From the NCBI RefSeq assembly GCF_001113365.1, contig NZ_CKYA01000001.1, positions 441,501 to 505,500 of the forward strand: DNA of 64,000 nt. Reading direction: 5' to 3'. Under the pieces are notes generated by a model, which worked only from the letters and a program-made list of their open reading frames with translations, was not told the DNA's origin and searched no databases. Below are positions 25,295-32,588 of the stretch, piece by piece. Source of the DNA: Streptococcus pneumoniae (GTDB taxonomy: Bacteria; Bacillota; Bacilli; Lactobacillales; Streptococcaceae). Every line of letters begins with the position of its first letter. The first letter of the stretch is position 1. The position numbers and the translations under genes are program-made.

Positions 25295-26547
25295 AAATAG
25301 TTTAAAACCTTTTCCAGATTGTCTAAGGACACCTTGGCAAATTGATAAGGACAGGCATCCAAGTAAGCCTCTTCAAAGAAGTCCAAGCCCAGCTGGCTGT
25401 GTTTGAGGCTGGCGATTTTAGGATACTGTCTCAGGTCTAGCAATAAACCATCGTGTAGGGGATAATGAGGAAGGGGACAAGGTGTTTTAGCTAGTCTTTC
25501 CTCGAGTTGTTTTTGGTAGTCTTCCTGATTGGACAAGCGAGCTAGACGGTTTTTCTCAAACAGTTGACTGTCGATATAGAGCGACAGGGCCTTTTGCATG
25601 ATGAGATTGCTGTCGTAGTCTAGGATATTTTTGTAGGCCACAAAGGCTTCCTTGATAGCATTTGGCAGAATGAGTGCCGTAATCCGCAGGGCTGGAAAGA
25701 GGCTGGTTGAGAAGGACTTGATGTAAATGACCCGCTCCTCTGTATCCAGATAGTGGAAGGTCTGGCCCTTCTTGGAGTCCAAATCCCCCAGATAATCGTC
25801 TTCGACGATATAAACACCATACTTAGCTGCTAAGTCAAGAATAGCTCGTTTGTCCTGCTCAGAATAGGAATGCCCCAGAGGATAGTGAAAACGAGGAATG
25901 GTGTAGAAAAACTTAATTTTTCCTGTTTTGAAGTGACCTTCCAGCTTCTTCAAGTCAATTCCATCAATGCCTCGTTCAATCGTTTGATAGTCCAGACCCT
26001 GAGCAATCAAGAGGCGATTCATTCGATGGTAGGTTGGCTGTTCCACCAAGATTTCCTTGGCTTGGCTAGGGAAGGAAATTTGAGAGAGGATAAAAAGGGC
26101 TTGTTGGGTTCCAGAAGTCAGTACTAGTTGGTCAGCCTTGCAGTAGAGGGCTTGGTCAAAGAGGAGTTTGTGAATGGACTGTCTTAGGTCTTCTAAACCT
26201 TCTTGGTTGTCATAGTAGTTGAAGAGGTAGTTTTCCCGGCCAATTAAGGTTTCATTGACACAGAGTCGGAAATCGTCATAGGCGCTGGCATGTTCGTCAG
26301 TAACCTCAATTTCTAGGTCCTGGTGTTGCCCTTGTTCTAGGACATAGTAGCCACTCTGGGGCTTGGCATAGAGGTATTGTTCGTGCCGTAATTCCAACAG
26401 GGCTCGTTGGACAGTGTCCTTGCTACAGTGAAAGTCAAGGCTCAGTTGACGGATAGAAGGCAGGCGACTTCCCGTTGGAAAACGTCCAGATTCGATACCG
26501 TTTTTCAGATAGGAAACAACCTCTTGGTACTTGCTTAGTTTCTTCAT
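25276..26547 (-). CDS. MocR-type regulator (GntR HTH fused to aminotransferase fold)
   Basis: A 423-residue protein with an N-terminal winged helix of GntR type (residues 5-70, LPSIRQLSLDFHCSKDTVQRA) and a fold-type-I aminotransferase domain. The PLP-binding lysine is K277 in YIKSFS, and VEDDYLGD (about 248-255) supplies the PLP aspartate. Such proteins use PLP or an amino acid as effector rather than as catalyst. The start ATG (complement 26547) has GGGAGG upstream and a promoter TTGCCA/TACAAT. It faces the bacteriocin-like remnant and, further away, budA; before the insertion described below it would have faced budA directly, so budA is a plausible target. Confidence 0.9.
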   Translation of the reverse strand: MKKLSKYQEVVSYLKNGIESGRFPTGSRLPSIRQLSLDFHCSKDTVQRALLELRHEQYLYAKPQSGYYVLEQGQHQDLEIEVTDEHASAYDDFRLCVNETLIGRENYLFNYYDNQEGLEDLRQSIHKLLFDQALYCKADQLVLTSGTQQALFILSQISFPSQAKEILVEQPTYHRMNRLLIAQGLDYQTIERGIDGIDLKKLEGHFKTGKIKFFYTIPRFHYPLGHSYSEQDKRAILDLAAKYGVYIVEDDYLGDLDSKKGQTFHYLDTEERVIYIKSFSTSLFPALRITALILPNAIKEAFVAYKNILDYDSNLIMQKALSLYIDSQLFEKNRLARLSNQEDYQKQLEERLAKTPCPLPHYPLHDGLLLDLRQYPKIASLKHSQLGLDFFEEAYLDACPYQFAKVSLDNLEKVLNYLKAELE

Positions 26548-26650
26548 TCCAGACCTCCCTTGATTTTGTTACATTGTACCCTTTTTTTTCTTTCTTGGCA
26601 ATGTCTAGGGTGTTTCTCTCGTTCACATCTAGTGACAAATGTGGTATACT
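26466..26650. repeat. Direct repeat, copy 1: divergent promoter plus start of the MocR gene
   Basis: This 185-bp segment matches 27752-27936 with no gap and about 13 substitutions (offset exactly 1286). It includes the first 27 codons of the MocR gene, its promoter, and the rightward promoter. About 11 of the differences fall in the leftmost 90 bp, which are coding; the last 95 bp are almost identical. Confidence 0.9.
26573..26650. promoter_or_regulatory. Divergent promoter region, copy 1, with candidate operator
   Basis: Leftward promoter for the MocR gene: -35 TTGCCA (complement 26601-26596) and -10 TACAAT (complement 26578-26573), spacing 17. Rightward promoter: TTCACA 26622-26627 and TATACT 26645-26650, spacing 17. 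Between and across the -35 boxes the direct repeats GTCTAGGG (26603-26610) and ATCTAGTG (26627-26634) are 24 bp apart, a spacing typical of MocR operators. Confidence 0.65.
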
Positions 26651-26824
26651 CCCATTTTTAATACTTTTTTTAAATCAAAGAGCAATCAAATGCGGATGTG
26701 ACAGTTTTTCAGAACCCTTTTTCTCTTTAAAACAAAATGTGTATTTTTATCTGGGGTTGATTTGTTTTAAAAAGTTTTCATGCTAATTTCCCCTTATTAC
26801 TTGCATATATTTTTAGGAAAATGT

Positions 26825-26853
26825 TTGTAATCGTTTTCTTGTTGTGGTATAAT
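26825..26853 (+). promoter_or_regulatory. Promoter of the bacteriocin-like remnant
   Basis: TTGTAA at 26825-26830 and extended TGGTATAAT (TATAAT 26848-26853), spacing 17. Twenty bases further the 8-mer TACGAATA (26874-26881) equals the pneumococcal SigX (ComX) box, and AATAACTTG / CAAGTTATT form an inverted repeat at 26878-26886 and 26914-26922. Confidence 0.6.
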
Positions 26854-26965
26854 AGAATTGAAAAATAAAAGTATACGAATAACTTGTTAGAAAGGAGTTT
26901 TAAATCAGAAAATCAAGTTATTTTATCAGTAATATATATATTTGTGACTTGAAGGAGTGTTTTTT

Positions 26966-27484
26966 ATGAAATTTTAAAAAACTGTAACTTCAGCTCTTGT
27001 TGTATTATCACTATTTTCTGTTATGTCTCCTTCTATAGCTTCTGTTAGAGTATTTGCTGATGATGTAACTACCACGGAAGTTTCTAAAATTAGTACCCAA
27101 GAACAAAAATAAATCGATGATGTGGTCAATGTTCTTGAACAAATGTTTAGAAATGGAGTTAATGAAAAAAATTTTACTGAATATGTTTATAAAAACTTTT
27201 CTCAAAAAGATATTGCTCTTGCGGAAAATGAATTAGAAACTAATATTAACAATCCCTATGACAGAGTCCCTTGGGATGAGATGGGAGGATGTATAGTGGG
27301 AAAAATACGAGAAGATTTTTTTGCTATGACCAATGTTTCGCTAATTGTTAAGTATGCGCAGAAAAGGGCTTGGTTAGAATTAGCTAAAGTGGTACTAAGA
27401 TTTGTTAAAGCTAATAGGCTTAAAACAAATATTTATATCATTGCTGGTCAATTGGCTTTTTAGGGAATTCAATGTGGTATGTAA
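26966..27484 (+). pseudogene. Broken secreted bacteriocin-like gene (three in-frame stops)
   Basis: Reading from the ATG at 26966 (AAGGAG nine bases upstream), one frame of 173 codons contains TAA at codon 4, TAA near codon 49 (27110-27112) and TAG at 27461-27463, with no frameshift. Ignoring the stops it encodes a signal peptide (TVTSALVVLSLFSVMSPSIA, then VFADD as a cleavage site) and a mature part of about 135 residues with two cysteines, one in EMGGCIVGK and one in GIQCG at the end, and a hydrophobic C-terminus. Size and layout are like streptococcin A-M57-type bacteriocins, from memory and not confirmed. The longest intact piece is 27122-27463. The stop codons are each one base away from Lys, Glu or Trp codons. 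Confidence 0.75.
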
Positions 27485-27654
27485 TAATGCGTGATAAAAA
27501 CTTTTTAATAAAAGATGGGATTATTAGCTTTTTGATTGGATTTGTATATGCATATTTAGTGTTACAAAAATTTATCCTTTGGAAAATCCTTTTGTTTGCA
27601 TTTATTTTTGCAATTATTAATACAATATTTATGTTTACTAGGAACAAAAAATAA
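27472..27654 (+). CDS. Small two-helix membrane protein, possible immunity protein
   Basis: A 60-residue protein (55 if the ATG at 27487 is used) with two hydrophobic stretches, GIISFLIGFVYAYLVL and ILLFAFIFAIINTIFMF, and basic ends (MRDKNFLIKDG, TRNKK). It begins inside the last codons of the bacteriocin-like remnant, in a different frame, so it was probably cotranslated with it. Position, size and topology suit a bacteriocin immunity protein, but nothing in the sequence proves that. It is intact although its neighbour is broken. Confidence 0.55.
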   Translation: MWYVIMRDKNFLIKDGIISFLIGFVYAYLVLQKFILWKILLFAFIFAIINTIFMFTRNKK

Positions 27655-27676
27655 ATAATGATGATTTAGTTAAATA

Positions 27677-27715
27677 AAAAGCGACCCCTAGGGAAGTGTG
27701 TTCCTTAGGGGTTGT
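27677..27715 (-). terminator. Strong hairpin that reads as a leftward terminator
   Basis: GCGACCCCTAGGGAA (27681-27695) and TTCCTTAGGGGTTGT (27701-27715) form a long stem. On the plus strand no T run follows, but on the minus strand the stem is followed by TTTTTATTT, so it works best leftward, downstream of the truncated MocR copy. Confidence 0.6.
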
Positions 27716-27740
27716 TGTGCTAGTTCAAGTTTTGTTTCTG

Positions 27741-27833
27741 TCAAAATCTCAGACTTCCCGTCGGAAAGCGTCCAGACTCGATACTATTTTTCAGATAAGC
27801 TACGACCTCTTGGTACTTGCTTTGTTTCTTCAT
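27741..27833 (-). pseudogene. Truncated copy of the MocR gene start
   Basis: The second direct repeat carries the ATG (complement 27833) and 27 codons of a MocR homologue (KYQEVVAYLKNSIESGRFPT), then leaves homology and stops after three more residues (LRF, stop at 27741). It differs from the intact gene at several residues, for example KKQSK for KKLSK and AYLKNS for SYLKNG, so it comes from a diverged allele and is not a fresh copy. Confidence 0.8.
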
Positions 27834-27936
27834 TCCAAACCTCCCTTGATTTTGTTACATTGTACCCTTTTTTTTCTTTCTTGGCAATGTCTAGGGTGTT
27901 TCTCTCGTTCACATCTAGGGGCAAATGTGGTATACT
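27752..27936. repeat. Direct repeat, copy 2: divergent promoter in front of budA
   Basis: Same 185-bp unit as 26466-26650. The rightward promoter is TTCACA 27908-27913 and TATACT 27931-27936 and should drive budA (ATG 27975). Here the candidate operator is the exact direct repeat TCTAGGG at 27890-27896 and 27914-27920, 24 bp apart. Confidence 0.9.
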
Positions 27937-27974
27937 TAGGAGTAAGATTTATAGAATAACAGACAAGAAAGAGA

Positions 27975-28706
27975 ATGGATAAGAACGTGCAGGAACCAGT
28001 GAAATTATTTCAATACAATACCCTTGGAGCCTTGATGGCTGGCCTTTATGGTGGTACTATGACAGTAGGAGAATTGCTAGAACATGGTGACCTTGGTTTG
28101 GGAACCTTGGATTCTATTGATGGAGAATTGATTGTCTTAGATGGCAAGGCCTATCAGGCCAAAGGCTCAGGAGAACAACCAGAAATTGTAGAAGTATCAC
28201 CAGATGCCCTTATTCCTTATGCAGCAGTAGTACCACATCAGGCAGAGGTCATTTTCCGCCAGCGCTTTGAGATGACGGACAAGGAATTGGAAGAACGAAT
28301 CGAGTCTTATTATGATGGGGAAAATCTTTTCCGCTCTATCAAGATTCGTGGGGAATTTTCGCATATGCATGTGCGCATGATTCCTAAGTCGACACCAGAT
28401 ACCAAGTTTGCTGATGTCGCAACCCATCAGCCTGAATATAGTCGTGACAATGTGGCGGGAACCATCGTTGGTTTCTGGACGCCAGAGATTTTCCATGGAG
28501 TCAGTGTGGCAGGCTACCATCTGCACTTCATCTCAGATGATTTGACCTTCGGTGGGCATGTTATGGACTTTGTCATCAAGGAAGGCATTATTGAGGTAGG
28601 AGCTGTTGACCAATTGGATCAACGTTTCCCAGTCCAAGACCGTCAATACTTGTTTGCTAAGTTCAATGTTGACGAGATGAAAAAAGATATTGAAAAGGCG
28701 GAATAG
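27975..28706 (+). CDS. budA: Alpha-acetolactate decarboxylase
   Basis: A 243-residue enzyme that turns alpha-acetolactate into acetoin, which spares pyruvate acids and helps balance branched-chain amino acid synthesis. The zinc ligands are visible in VAGYHLHFISDD (two H, about residues 178-189) and GGHVMDF just after. MTVGELLEHGDLGLGTLD near the N-terminus is typical. The ribosome site is weak (AAGAAAGAGA). The promoter lies in the second direct repeat, 38 bases upstream. Length is normal for the family. Confidence 0.95.
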   Translation: MDKNVQEPVKLFQYNTLGALMAGLYGGTMTVGELLEHGDLGLGTLDSIDGELIVLDGKAYQAKGSGEQPEIVEVSPDALIPYAAVVPHQAEVIFRQRFEMTDKELEERIESYYDGENLFRSIKIRGEFSHMHVRMIPKSTPDTKFADVATHQPEYSRDNVAGTIVGFWTPEIFHGVSVAGYHLHFISDDLTFGGHVMDFVIKEGIIEVGAVDQLDQRFPVQDRQYLFAKFNVDEMKKDIEKAE

Positions 28707-28715
28707 GAGAAGAAA

Positions 28716-29468
28716 ATGACCATTCATATTATCATTACCATGGTGCTGTTGCTGGCTTTCTTGATAGGGAGCATTTGGTATGCCAGAAAGAAATACCAGA
28801 TTAATCTAGCTGTCTTGGGTTTGGGGGCTGTTGCTTTCTTTGTCTCTTCACAGATTTTGGAAAAACTGGTGCATATCTTAGTTTTGCATCCTCAAAAAGA
28901 CGGTAGTATTGCCCTCTTGCAGGATCATCCACTTGTCTATATCATCTATGGCCTAGCCATGGCAGCATTTTTTGAGGAAACTGCTCGTCTTGTTTTCTTC
29001 AAATGGTTGGAGAAAAAGAGAAGTTTGGAAAAGGCAGATGCCTTGGCTTATGGGTTAGGTCATGGTGGCTTGGAGTTGATTTTCCTAGGTCTTGCTAGTT
29101 TGCTTAATCTCTACATCGTTCTCTCAGCAGTTCAAACGCAGGATCCACAGGTCATGCAATTACTGTCTGAAAATATGTTGAAAACTATCCAGTCGCTATC
29201 AGTCTGGCAGATTTATTTGCTTGGTTTTGAGAGAATCTTGGCGCTTGGTTTCCAATTACTCTTGACTGTTTGGGTTTACCAAGCTGTTCGCCAGAAGAAA
29301 TGGATTTATCTCCTAGCAGCCTATGGCCTACATGCCTTCTTTGACTTAGCACCATCTCTAGTCCAAGTTGGCTGGTTGACAAATCCAGTCTTGGTGGAAG
29401 TTGTCCTAGCACTTGAGCTCGTTCTGGTTGCCTATGGAACAAAGGCTATCTTTTGCAAAAAATCATAA
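28716..29468 (+). CDS. YhfC family putative intramembrane metalloprotease
   Basis: A 250-residue membrane protein with about seven hydrophobic segments. AFFEETARLVFF (about residues 88-99), YGLGHGGLELIFL (about 110-122) and YGLHAFFDLAPS (about 204-215) give the E-E, H and H-D pattern of YhfC and related CPBP-like intramembrane proteases. No substrate is known. It starts 9 bases after budA with AGGAGAAGAAA as ribosome site, so it is in the budA operon. Confidence 0.8.
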   Translation: MTIHIIITMVLLLAFLIGSIWYARKKYQINLAVLGLGAVAFFVSSQILEKLVHILVLHPQKDGSIALLQDHPLVYIIYGLAMAAFFEETARLVFFKWLEKKRSLEKADALAYGLGHGGLELIFLGLASLLNLYIVLSAVQTQDPQVMQLLSENMLKTIQSLSVWQIYLLGFERILALGFQLLLTVWVYQAVRQKKWIYLLAAYGLHAFFDLAPSLVQVGWLTNPVLVEVVLALELVLVAYGTKAIFCKKS

Positions 29469-29490
29469 AAAGAGGGGAAACCTCTTTTTT
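29467..29490 (+). terminator. Terminator of the budA operon
   Basis: AAAAGAGG / CCTCTTTTTT stem with a GGAAA loop directly after the stop codon. Confidence 0.85.
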
Positions 29491-29520
29491 GTTTAAAATA
29501 AGCCCAAGATTTTTTTAGGG

Positions 29521-29549
29521 TCGTCAAATGGTCTTAAAAATGGTATAAT
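29521..29549 (+). promoter_or_regulatory. Promoter of murB-potABCD
   Basis: Extended TGGTATAAT (TATAAT 29544-29549) with a weak -35 TCGTCA at 29521-29526, spacing 17; murB begins 30 bases downstream. Confidence 0.65.
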
Positions 29550-29578
29550 GGAATGAATTTTGTAAAAGGAAGAGTGAC

Positions 29579-30484
29579 ATGTCTGTAAGAGAAAAAATGC
29601 TTGAAATCTTAGAAGGAATTGATATCCGTTTTAAGGAACCCTTGCATAGCTATAGTTATACAAAAGTAGGTGGAGAGGCCGATTATTTGGTCTTTCCACG
29701 AAATCGTTTTGAGTTGGCGCGTGTTGTTAAATTTGCCAATCAAGAAAATATTCCTTGGATGGTTCTTGGAAATGCTAGCAACATCATCGTTCGTGATGGT
29801 GGAATTCGTGGATTTGTCATCTTGTGTGACAAGCTCAATAATGTTTCCGTTGATGGCTATACCATTGAAGCAGAAGCTGGTGCCAACTTGATTGAAACAA
29901 CTCGCATTGCCCTTCGTCATAGTTTGACTGGCTTTGAGTTTGCTTGTGGCATTCCTGGAAGTGTCGGTGGTGCTGTCTTTATGAATGCGGGTGCCTATGG
30001 TGGCGAGATTGCTCACATCTTGCAGTCTTGTAAGGTCTTGACCAAGGATGGAGAAATCGAGACCCTGTCTGCCAAAGATTTGGCTTTTGGTTACCGCCAT
30101 TCAGCCATTCAGGAGTCTGGTGCAGTTGTCTTGTCAGCTAAATTTGCCCTAGCCCCAGGAACCCATCAGGTTATCAAGCAGGAAATGGACCGCTTGACGC
30201 ACCTACGTGAACTCAAGCAACCTTTGGAATACCCATCTTGTGGCTCGGTCTTTAAGCGTCCAGTCGGGCATTTTGCAGGTCAGTTAATTTCAGAAGCTGG
30301 CTTGAAAGGCTATCGTATCGGTGGCGTAGAAGTGTCAGAAAAACACGCAGGATTTATGATCAATGTTGCTGACGGAACGGCCAAAGACTACGAAGACTTG
30401 ATTGAGTCTGTTATCGAAAAAGTCAAGGAACACTCTGGCGTTACTCTTGAGAGAGAAGTTCGTATCTTGGGTGAAAGCAAGTAG
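29579..30484 (+). CDS. murB: UDP-N-acetylenolpyruvoylglucosamine reductase
   Basis: A 301-residue FAD enzyme that reduces UDP-GlcNAc-enolpyruvate to UDP-MurNAc in peptidoglycan synthesis. FAD-binding motifs YTKVGGEADYLVFP and VLGNASNIIVRDGG, then the GSVGGAVFMNAGAYGGE loop (about 124-140), YPSCGSVFKRP and AGLKGYRIGGVEVSEKHAGF place it in the MurB type without the extra C-terminal loop residues of type I. AAAAGGAAGAG precedes the ATG. It is the first gene of an operon with potABCD, as in other streptococci. Confidence 0.95.
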   Translation: MSVREKMLEILEGIDIRFKEPLHSYSYTKVGGEADYLVFPRNRFELARVVKFANQENIPWMVLGNASNIIVRDGGIRGFVILCDKLNNVSVDGYTIEAEAGANLIETTRIALRHSLTGFEFACGIPGSVGGAVFMNAGAYGGEIAHILQSCKVLTKDGEIETLSAKDLAFGYRHSAIQESGAVVLSAKFALAPGTHQVIKQEMDRLTHLRELKQPLEYPSCGSVFKRPVGHFAGQLISEAGLKGYRIGGVEVSEKHAGFMINVADGTAKDYEDLIESVIEKVKEHSGVTLEREVRILGESK

Positions 30485-30643
30485 GAAGCTGTATTTGAAA
30501 AGCTGCTGCTATGTCATGGAAAGGGGGTGAAAGCCTATCGTTAGTGCAGAAGAATGTAGGCAGTTCAATCTCCTACACGAGGTAGTAGCGGCCTGACAGA
30601 GCCCTGATCTGTTAATCTATGAAAAAGAAGGAATAAATGACAA
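30485..30643 (+). promoter_or_regulatory. Possible structured leader and short ORF between murB and potA
   Basis: This 159-base gap is rich in potential pairings. GCCTA (30533-30537) can pair with TAGGC (30557-30561), while TGTAGG (30555-30560) can instead pair with CCTACA (30572-30577), so the two hairpins exclude one another. A 24-codon open frame (ATG 30511, TAG 30583; begins MSWKGGESLSL) lies across them but lacks a clear ribosome site. No T run follows. I read it as a candidate regulatory leader. Confidence 0.4.
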
Positions 30644-31801
30644 TTGAAAAAACCAATTATTGAATTCAAAAACGTCTCTAAAGTTTTTGAAGACAGCAAC
30701 ACCAAGGTTCTCAAAGACATCAACTTTGAGTTGGAAGAAGGGAAGTTCTACACCCTTCTAGGCGCATCTGGTTCAGGAAAATCAACCATCCTTAACATCA
30801 TTGCAGGTTTACTGGATGCGACGACAGGAGATATTTTACTGGACGGTGTCCGCATCAATGACATCCCAACCAACAAGCGAGATGTGCATACTGTCTTTCA
30901 ATCCTATGCCTTGTTTCCACATATGAATGTGTTTGAAAATGTTGCCTTTCCGCTTCGCTTGCGCAAGATTGACAAGAAAGAAATCGAGCAGCGTGTAGCG
31001 GAAGTTCTCAAGATGGTTCAGTTGGAAGGTTATGAAAAACGTTCCATCCGCAAACTTTCTGGAGGACAACGCCAGCGTGTGGCTATCGCTCGTGCAATTA
31101 TCAACCAACCCCGTGTGGTTTTGTTGGATGAGCCTTTGTCAGCGTTGGACTTGAAATTGCGTACTGACATGCAGTACGAACTGCGTGAACTGCAACAACG
31201 ATTGGGCATTACCTTTGTCTTTGTCACTCACGATCAGGAAGAAGCCCTTGCCATGAGTGACTGGATTTTTGTCATGAATGATGGCGAGATTGTCCAGTCA
31301 GGAACACCTGTGGACATCTACGATGAGCCAATCAATCACTTTGTTGCTACCTTTATCGGTGAGTCAAATATCTTGCCAGGAACCATGATTGAGGACTACT
31401 TGGTTGAGTTTAACGGCAAACGCTTTGAAGCGGTCGATGGGGGGATGAAGCCAAATGAACCTGTTGAGGTCGTGATTCGTCCAGAGGACTTGCGCATTAC
31501 CCTTCCTGAAGAAGGCAAGCTCCAAGTAAAAGTTGATACCCAGCTCTTCCGTGGGGTTCACTATGAAATTATCGCCTATGACGAACTTGGAAATGAATGG
31601 ATGATCCACTCGACTCGCAAGGCCATTGTGGGTGAGGAAATCGGTCTGGACTTTGAACCGGAAGACATCCATATCATGCGTCTCAACGAAACCGAAGAAG
31701 AGTTTGATGCCCGTATCGAAGAATACGTGGAAATCGAAGAGCAAGAAGCAGGTCTGATCAATGCAATCGAGGAGGAAAGAGATGAAGAAAACAAGCTCTA
31801 A
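30644..31801 (+). CDS. potA: Spermidine/putrescine ABC transporter ATP-binding protein
   Basis: A 385-residue ATPase. Walker A GASGSGKST (residues 40-48), signature LSGGQRQRVAIARA, Walker B VVLLDEPLSALD and the H-loop VTHDQEEA are present, followed by a C-terminal TOBE-like regulatory domain (about 280-360) and an acidic tail. It powers polyamine import with PotB, PotC and PotD. The start is TTG, 11 bases after AAGAAGGA; the nearer ATG at 30637 is out of frame and opens only 8 codons. Its end overlaps potB by 20 bases. Confidence 0.93.
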   Translation: MKKPIIEFKNVSKVFEDSNTKVLKDINFELEEGKFYTLLGASGSGKSTILNIIAGLLDATTGDILLDGVRINDIPTNKRDVHTVFQSYALFPHMNVFENVAFPLRLRKIDKKEIEQRVAEVLKMVQLEGYEKRSIRKLSGGQRQRVAIARAIINQPRVVLLDEPLSALDLKLRTDMQYELRELQQRLGITFVFVTHDQEEALAMSDWIFVMNDGEIVQSGTPVDIYDEPINHFVATFIGESNILPGTMIEDYLVEFNGKRFEAVDGGMKPNEPVEVVIRPEDLRITLPEEGKLQVKVDTQLFRGVHYEIIAYDELGNEWMIHSTRKAIVGEEIGLDFEPEDIHIMRLNETEEEFDARIEEYVEIEEQEAGLINAIEEERDEENKL

Positions 31802-32588
31802 ACTCTTTGTAGTGCCCTACATGCTCTGGATTGCCCTCTTTGTCCTGGCACCCTTGGTCTTGATTTTCGGACAATCCTTTTTCAACATTGAAGGCCAGTT
31901 TAGTTTAGAAAACTATAAATCTTACTTTGCGTCACAAAACTTGACCTACCTAAAAATGAGTTTCAACTCTGTACTCTATGCAGGAATTGTGACCTTTGTA
32001 ACCCTCCTTATCAGCTATCCAACAGCCCTCTTTTTGACTCGTCTCAAGCACCGTCAACTCTGGCTTATGCTGATTATCCTGCCAACCTGGATCAATTTGC
32101 TCCTCAAGGCCTATGCCTTTATCGGGATTTTTGGTCAGAATGGCTCTATTAACCAATTCTTGGAATTTATCGGAATCGGTTCACAGCAATTGCTCTTTAC
32201 CGATTTCTCCTTTATTTTTGTCGCAAGCTACATCGAGCTTCCATTTATGATATTGCCGATTTTCAATGTCTTGGACGATATGGATAACAATCTCATCAAT
32301 GCCAGCTATGACCTCGGTGCGACCAAGTGGGAGACCTTCCGCCATGTCATCTTCCCTCTGTCTATGAACGGCGTGCGAAGTGGAGTTCAGTCGGTCTTTA
32401 TTCCAAGCTTGAGTCTCTTCATGCTGACACGTTTGATTGGTGGGAACCGTGTTATTACGCTGGGGACAGCTATTGAGCAAAACTTCCTGACCAATGACAA
32501 CTACGGTATGGGTTCAACCATCGGTGTGATTCTCATCCTGACCATGTTCATCACCATGTGGGTGACCAAGGAAAGGAGAGAACGATGA
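31782..32588 (+). CDS. potB: Spermidine/putrescine ABC transporter permease PotB
   Basis: A 268-residue permease with about six membrane helices; the loop NASYDLGATKWETFRHVIFP (about 173-192) is the ATPase contact motif. The start ATG at 31782 follows GAGGAGGAAAGAG inside the end of potA; the earlier ATG in frame at 31761 is within potA and lacks a site. The stop overlaps the potC start (ATGA). Confidence 0.93.
   Translation: MKKTSSKLFVVPYMLWIALFVLAPLVLIFGQSFFNIEGQFSLENYKSYFASQNLTYLKMSFNSVLYAGIVTFVTLLISYPTALFLTRLKHRQLWLMLIILPTWINLLLKAYAFIGIFGQNGSINQFLEFIGIGSQQLLFTDFSFIFVASYIELPFMILPIFNVLDDMDNNLINASYDLGATKWETFRHVIFPLSMNGVRSGVQSVFIPSLSLFMLTRLIGGNRVITLGTAIEQNFLTNDNYGMGSTIGVILILTMFITMWVTKERRER

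Noticed and set aside
26966..27484. Stop-codon recoding in the bacteriocin-like gene
   Set aside because: Three stops of two kinds (TAA, TAA, TAG), one at codon 4, with no sign of a recoding element or of suppressor genes in the window; loss of function is the simpler reading.
27696..27982. Overlapping plus-strand frames of 87 and 94 codons ahead of budA
   Set aside because: They are antisense to the truncated MocR copy and cross the budA promoter. The repeat at 26475-26786 gives a similar frame, which shows they are by-products of the duplicated DNA.
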